Both the position numbers and the translations under genes were made by a program. A DNA stretch of 64,000 bases from Bisporella sp. PMI_857 (Eukaryota; Ascomycota; Leotiomycetes; Helotiales; Helotiaceae): assembly GCA_021307315.1 (NCBI GenBank), contig JAJSPD010000002.1:310001-374000 (forward strand), written 5' to 3'. This document shows, piece after piece, positions 59,075 to 64,000 of the stretch (position 1 is its first letter; each line of letters starts with the position of its first letter). Under the pieces are notes generated by a model that made no database searches, was not told where the DNA came from, and was given only the letters and a program-made list of their open reading frames with translations.

Positions 59075-60758
59075 CTATGCCTCTCCTTGAGCCTCTGCTT
59101 TCACTTGGGACTTCTTCTCGGCAGCGGCCGCTGGAGCTTCACTCTGCTTCTTCTCTTGGGCCTTTGCCTGCGACTCAGCATTTTCCCTATCCATCTTTTC
59201 CTTGATCTTTATTGCCTCATTCTGTATGTCGGCCTTATCTTTCTCCCACTGTCCATTTGGATCATCAAATTGGTCTTTGATCTTCTGCATTCGCTCTGCT
59301 TTCTCCTTTTCATCCTTCTCGCGAGCTATACGCTCTTTTTCCATTTCCTAAACCAAATTAGTGCTAATCTACACGAACAGGGTGCCTTTATAAACTTGCC
59401 TCCATATGACGAATATCATCCACACTCGGCTCGTACAAATGCCATATTGTATAGTGGGGCAATCCAACTACAGAGAATTTCATTCGTTTTGCCATCTGGT
59501 TTCGTTAACATAAGCGTATCGTCCAAACGATTTTGGAAGATTGTTCTTTACCTTTCCAAACCCTTCAGTTTCGGCATGTTTTTCAAAACTAAACGCGGGG
59601 AAGTGAACTCCAGATCGGAACACTTTAGCTTTTGCTAATATACTAACACCTCCTACGCCATCAATGTCCATCTCCATATCTGGATCACCATAAGGGTCCC
59701 TGAGATATGCTAAATGCGGTCGCCATGTTGCATATTCTGCATAACCCTCAACAATGACAGCATCTTCATCGAGAGTATCTGCAAGAGCCAATGCTGTTTC
59801 TGACTCTTGCCAAGAATTTAGATCATATGGCTGTTCACCACCAAGCCAATCCGGCAGAGGACGCCAAACATCTACAATTATCAGTCAAGTACGCTGTAAT
59901 TGGCCTTTGGCTGACTTACTTGGAACTATAACGTCTTTGTTATGTCGCATAAGATCCTCCAAGATTGTAAAAGGGGCCGTCTCAACATCCACATCTCTCC
60001 AGTATACCCAGCTATGATATGGCCGGAGCGCTGCGCTCAACAACCAATTTCTTGCTTGGGCCATCAATTTCCGTCTGCTTGCTTGAGCAGCAAATCCATG
60101 ACGGCTCTCAACATCTTGATTGACTTTCTGCCCAAAATCTTTCTCAATGATAGATATCTCCCCATATGGCTGCTTTGGATCTTCGTCAGCCTGGAGCTCC
60201 TCCAGGAGCTCAGAAAGTAGTGGCAGAGTCCTATCCTTAGAGTCGGACACTAAGAAAGCCAGGTCTATCAAATGGTGGGGGTACGTAAAGTTTCGAAGAT
60301 GCGCGAAGAACATCTTCAAATGCGACTCGGCGTCTCGAAGTGGTGCACAAAGCAGAATCCGCTCCTCTCTCTCCCATCCTCTCGCCGTGCCTTGGACATT
60401 TGATAAGTCATAATATCGTACTGTCTCAAGTTGAAAGTCCTCCCTCGAAGAAAGCAATCCAAAGGTAAGAATTGGTAGTATCGAGGCACCTGGCCATATA
60501 AAAAATCCAAACAGCGTCGCACATCCTAGAGCAAGAGCCAAACGAAATATGAGCTGCCGCCTTCGTCGCACGGCTGGAGAAGATGACTTTGGCTGAAACC
60601 TAAAGCGATGACTGCGTTAGTTCTGTTCTTTGAACGTCGCAGACTGATATTAGGCTATCCTACCGATGCGGCGAGATCGAGAATGTTTCTTTTGATCGAG
60701 GATATGCTCCATTGGAGTAACCGCTGGCGCGCTGTTTCGGAGAATATGAGGGGAGCAT
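59075..60758 (-). CDS. anp1: Anp1-type mannosyltransferase (mannan polymerase II subunit)
   Basis: Exons 60758-60664, 60599-59920, 59871-59552, 59495-59400 and 59347-59075 yield 487 residues. Layout is a type II Golgi protein: short basic cytosolic tail, one membrane helix (RLALALGCATLFGFFIWPG, about 50-68), then a lumenal GT62 domain. Seen: RYYDLSNVQGTARGWEREER, FFAHLRNFTYPHHLIDLAFL, VSDSKDRTLPLLSELLEEL, the metal/nucleotide-sugar motif WRDVDVETAP (about 235) and GLPHYTIWHLYEPSVDDIRH. Anp1, Van1 and Mnn9 form the M-Pol complexes that elongate the alpha-1,6-mannan backbone on N-glycans. The highly charged C-terminal helix (MEKERIAREKDEKEKAE onward) fits Anp1 better than Mnn9. The last intron needs a GC donor (GGAG|GCAAGT). 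Confidence 0.88.
59348..59399 (-). other. Probable GC-AG intron in the Anp1-like gene
   Basis: 52 nt. On the minus strand the donor reads GGAG|GCAAGT and the acceptor GGTTTAG|GAAATG, with a GCACTAAT branch. Using the next GT (GCAA|GTTTAT) shifts the frame, whereas the GC donor joins DDIRHME to EMEKERIAR in frame. Confidence 0.7.
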
Positions 60759-62618
60759 GATAGGTTTATTCAAGTGAAACTCCGTTTTCAAATCAACAAT
60801 GTGCCCTACTGGCAGTTTGCAGATTGAACAGGCAAACACGGGGACGCCCCTTTAGGCCTGGGCTAGCTGCCCTTTGCCTTCACGGCACTGCCAGGACAGG
60901 CTGAAAAATGATATTATAAGGCTGAAGCTGTAGCTGAACCTGTCTCTTCGTCGACAGCTTCCAATCATGAAGGATTAGTCGTAAGAAGTTTGTGGAATTG
61001 TAAATGTCCTTCCGAGCGCAATACGGCTACAATAATTTCGTTTGGACACGATTCTCGTCTAATAAATTCGAGATACTATTTTGAAACACGGGCCACCAGC
61101 AACGAGGCTGAGGGTGAGGCTGGGCAATACTACCTAATCCTTTCAATAATACCAAAAAGGTTGCTCCATCCTAAGTCTTGATACTCCGTTGTAATTATTA
61201 CTCGGAGAAACCTCAAGAGTATAATCAACAAAATAAAAATTCAATTTACTAAGAGTAGTCTAAAAAAAACATTCCATCACAATTCAGAAGCAATTTCAAC
61301 GAGATTCACACCAATAGCCATTATTGAACTAACTAAGAATTATACATAGCTGAATATTACCTATAAAATTTATTGTTTGTCGCATTTCATCTGAGCCACC
61401 AACGTGCAAAGTACTATTGCATCCGTTCTTCAGAAGAGCTATCCACCGTTGAATTTGCCGACTTCGTTTTCAAGTACCTGTTCCAAGCAATTAGCGTATT
61501 GCTCTAAAATTTGATATGACGAAGGCAAGAGAAGAATATTGCTCAGATAAGCCAGTTTACTCAAGCACATTGGCCGGCCAAGAAAGTCCACACTACAAGA
61601 CGCAATGTGTAATCCCAAGGCACTGAAGCCCACAACTCCACTTGCAATCCTCCCAACCAAATTAAATCAGATGGTCCGCAGCGGGAGAGGGGCTCGGCCA
61701 ATACGGCGTAGTTGAATGGATAAGCTGTTGTCATCAGGGCGGCAAGAGGAGGTGTTGTATTAAATAGTGGCGAGCGTACCTTTTAACGAATGATTGAGAT
61801 CCCAATTCATGGTCCTGAAATCACATTAGCACACCGATTAAGCAATGGCAATGCAATAGAAATAACGAGTAGAATTATCTTGTTCAGAAAGGTTTTGGTA
61901 TTTTTGGTTGACATCAAGGTGTTCAGAAGCAGAACTGATTTGAATTTTTCTCATCATAAAAGAGTGGTATTCAAAGAAAGACTGGGAATGGCGAGCGACT
62001 TACCCGAGTAGGATATAGGCGCCTGTCGGCAGACATTAAATGTATAATTCTCTATTCGATGAAGATGGCGCCAGGTTGCGAAGACTGTATTCTGTCTGGA
62101 GCAAATAGTCAGTTACCGCATCTCCGATATAGTTCAAAAAGACGCAGACTCGCACTAAGTGCTTCAGATGGTGATGCATGTTGTTCGTGGCTCAGAATTC
62201 GCCGAAGAACTGATTGTGAAAAAATCATCAGGAGCTGGAGGGACTGATATGAGGGAATCTAGGTAGTGTAAACTCACGAACTTCGAAGATCAGTAGCACA
62301 TGCCGACCTAGTTAGCCTATCGAGCATATTTTATAGTAAATACACCGCTCCGCATCGAGAAATGGAGGCGTGGTGATATTGTTGTGTGCGAGATTGTGGT
62401 TCAGAAGAAAAAGTTCACGAGTTGTGGACTTTTCCCTAGAATAAGCGCCGTTGCGTTTATTATAAGCGCGAAAGCTTGGGACTATCAACAAGCGCCTGCC
62501 AATGATTCTGCTACCCCTGCAGCCTCACTTGAATTTTGTTAAGTTTTGATAATTTACATGGGTAGCAATTCAAGCTTTCACATAGTCACTAAACACTCTT
62601 GGATGTATCGACAACACG
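60759..62618. other. 1.9-kb divergent intergenic region
   Basis: Between the starts of the Anp1-like and Mtr3-like genes. It must hold both promoters. Frames at 61439-61660 (minus), 61790-62011 and 62059-62247 (plus) are short and unlike any family I know. No repeat or RNA gene recognised. Confidence 0.4.
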
Positions 62619-63611
62619 ATGGCTGACAGAAGAAGAATCAATGGCCCATCTGGGGGAACGACTGCCCCTGTGTTTTCGAAATACATTTCCCAAGACTCCA
62701 AAGATCTTGGAAGACCGCCACGTACAAGAGCTCCCAATGTCCTAAGAAAAATGTGTACGTCTCAATGGTCCAGCAGTCGGACTAATAGCTAATTCAAGGC
62801 AGTTTTGAAAACTGGAGTTACTCCCTCGGCATCTGGCTCAGCATACCTTGAGATGGAGCCTTCTAAGTCGCCTAGCGCAATAGCTCCTGGTCTTGCCTCT
62901 CTCCATCCATCCGGCTTAAAACTAACTTGCACTGTCCATGGACCCCGACCTTTACCAAGGTCAGCGCCTTTCTCCCCTCACATCATTCTCACAACACATG
63001 TCAAATATGCGCCGTTCGCGACACGAAGGAGGAGAGGCTATTTACGGGATTCTAGTGAAAGAGATTTAGGAGTGCACTTAGAGACTGCCTTGAGGGGTGT
63101 TATAATCGGAGACCGGTGGCCGAAGAGTGGAGTCGAAGTTATAATAACGATTTTGGAGGGTGAGGAAGATCAGTGGTGGGGAGATGACAGAGGTCAAGGG
63201 TCTATCAGTGCCGGGGAATGGGGAATGATGAGTGTGCTGAGCGGCTGCATAACCGTAGCGTCTGCAGCAATTGCCGACGCGGGAATTGACTGTGTGGATG
63301 TGGTCTCTGGAGGCGTTGCGGCTGTTGTTCGAGCATCACAAGGAACACCATCTCCTACAATGCTTGTGCTGGATCCTGTGCCATCTGAGCATCAAGAAAT
63401 AGTTGCGGCTTGTATAGTGGCATACCTTCCTGGACGAGATGAAATAACTGATCTTTGGGTAAAGGGTAATATTGGACACGGTACCCAGAGCTCTTCAGAG
63501 CTACCCTCTTACGAAGATCTAGCAGACAATGCCGTACAAGCGGCTTTGGGCTCGCATCGAGTTCTCCTTGGCGCATTGAAGGAGACTGCGGATTTGAAGT
63601 TGGGCAGATGA
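62619..63611 (+). CDS. mtr3: Exosome subunit Mtr3-like (RNase PH fold)
   Basis: Exons 62619-62754 and 62803-63611 give 314 residues. Mtr3 is one of six catalytically inactive RNase PH-fold subunits of the RNA exosome ring that threads RNA to Dis3 and Rrp6. Seen: the N terminus MADRRRINGPSGGTTAPVF, the RNase PH core FLKTGVTPSASGSAYLEME after splicing, VHLETALRGVIIGDRWPKSG, VIITILEGEED, ASAAIADAGIDCVDVVSGGV and VLDPVPSEHQE. The acceptor was chosen so that KMFLKTGVT is continuous. No phosphorolytic Arg/Asp pattern stands out, consistent with an inactive ring subunit. Length is in the range of fungal Mtr3. Confidence 0.87.
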
Positions 63612-64000
63612 AGCAATATGATCTCGACAAGGAGCTATAATCAGCGCCGCTAAAAAGAGAGCTATTCATTGAGACCACTCTCATAAGAGTCGAATAACAT
63701 TGCTCTGCCTCGTCACTATGACCTCATACAACCACAGATAAGGGGGGGGGGGGGGGGGGGGGGGTCAATAATGAAGGAAGTGGGAATGTATTGACAACCT
63801 CTACTAGCGAAGACTACCATCCGGAGCATTTCAAGATTGAGATGCACGGCTAGTTCTCATCTTTGGAGAACGCACGCATCAACAACTGCATGAAGTTATG
63901 AAGTTTCGAAACTGCCATTAGAAAGTAAGAAATGTCCAGATGCTGCAGCACGCTTTACAATGTAGCATAATCTTCCTTTCTTGGTTGGAATTCTTCTGCA
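63612..64000. other. 3' flank of the Mtr3-like gene
   Basis: 389 bp to the window edge, including the poly(G) run. No coding frame recognised. Confidence 0.35.
63742..63764 (+). repeat. Homopolymer run of 23 G
   Basis: Uninterrupted G tract directly after agata and before tcaataatg, about 130 bp downstream of the Mtr3-like stop. The length may be imprecise because such tracts are hard to sequence. Confidence 0.9.

Noticed and set aside
1..64000. CRISPR arrays, bacterial operons, prophage or transposon systems
   Set aside because: The sequence is intron-rich fungal nuclear DNA; no direct-repeat arrays, transposase, reverse transcriptase or terminal repeats were found.

Overview
The window reads as a gene-dense nuclear chromosome segment of a filamentous ascomycete (Pezizomycotina). 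Genes are split by many short introns (mostly 42-150 nt) with GTRNGT-type donors and CTAAY-type branch points. Gene content is typical of that group: a Dicer-like protein, an Egt2-type ergothioneine lyase, a catalase, a GMC oxidoreductase, a fungal-specific regulator without a zinc cluster, an Anp1-type Golgi mannosyltransferase, and Rqt4, Tap42, Gea/GBF1 and Mtr3 orthologues. Several proteins look closest to Leotiomycetes relatives, but that is an impression. I see no transposon, CRISPR array, rRNA or tRNA. Exon coordinates were derived by joining reading frames across splice sites that restore family homology.

Left part (1-16.2 kb): an Egt2-like PLP lyase (minus, cut by the window start) diverges from an Rqt4/TRIP4 zinc-finger gene. 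Next are a glycine-zipper, Pro/Gln/Tyr-rich protein (minus), a short ELO-like membrane protein (plus), a five-exon GYF-domain (Smy2-like) gene and an intronless TTC27/Emw1-type TPR gene. A 2.7-kb convergent gap follows.

Middle (18.9-34.8 kb): a maltose-type O-acetyltransferase and an MTP18-like mitochondrial fission protein (both minus); ATP synthase subunit k (plus), sharing a promoter with the fission gene; an SMP-30/gluconolactonase-like enzyme; an unrecognised membrane-anchored coiled-coil protein; an F-box protein; a seven-exon catalase head-to-head with a small bZIP factor; and a GMC oxidoreductase.

Right part (35.6-63.6 kb): a fungal-specific regulator without a zinc cluster; a ubiquitin C-terminal hydrolase; a TM9/nonaspanin whose sorting tail lies on a 19-nt exon; a Dicer-like 1 protein; a Tap42 PP2A regulator; a poorly understood 2.1-kb stretch; a seven-exon Gea/GBF1 Arf exchange factor; an Anp1-type mannosyltransferase with a probable GC-AG intron; and the exosome subunit Mtr3. 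A run of 23 G follows near the right edge.

Themes: secretory pathway (Gea/GBF1, TM9, Anp1, possibly Smy2), RNA surveillance and silencing (Rqt4, Mtr3, Dicer), mitochondria (MTP18, Atp19) and redox defence (Egt2, catalase, possibly the bZIP). The genes look like independently regulated housekeeping genes, not one cluster. The most plausible local functional units are the two divergent pairs catalase/bZIP and MTP18/Atp19. I found no convincing wholly new system; the best novelty candidates are the coiled-coil protein at 25.0-25.7 kb, the ELO-like protein and the hairpins near 37.5-37.9 kb.
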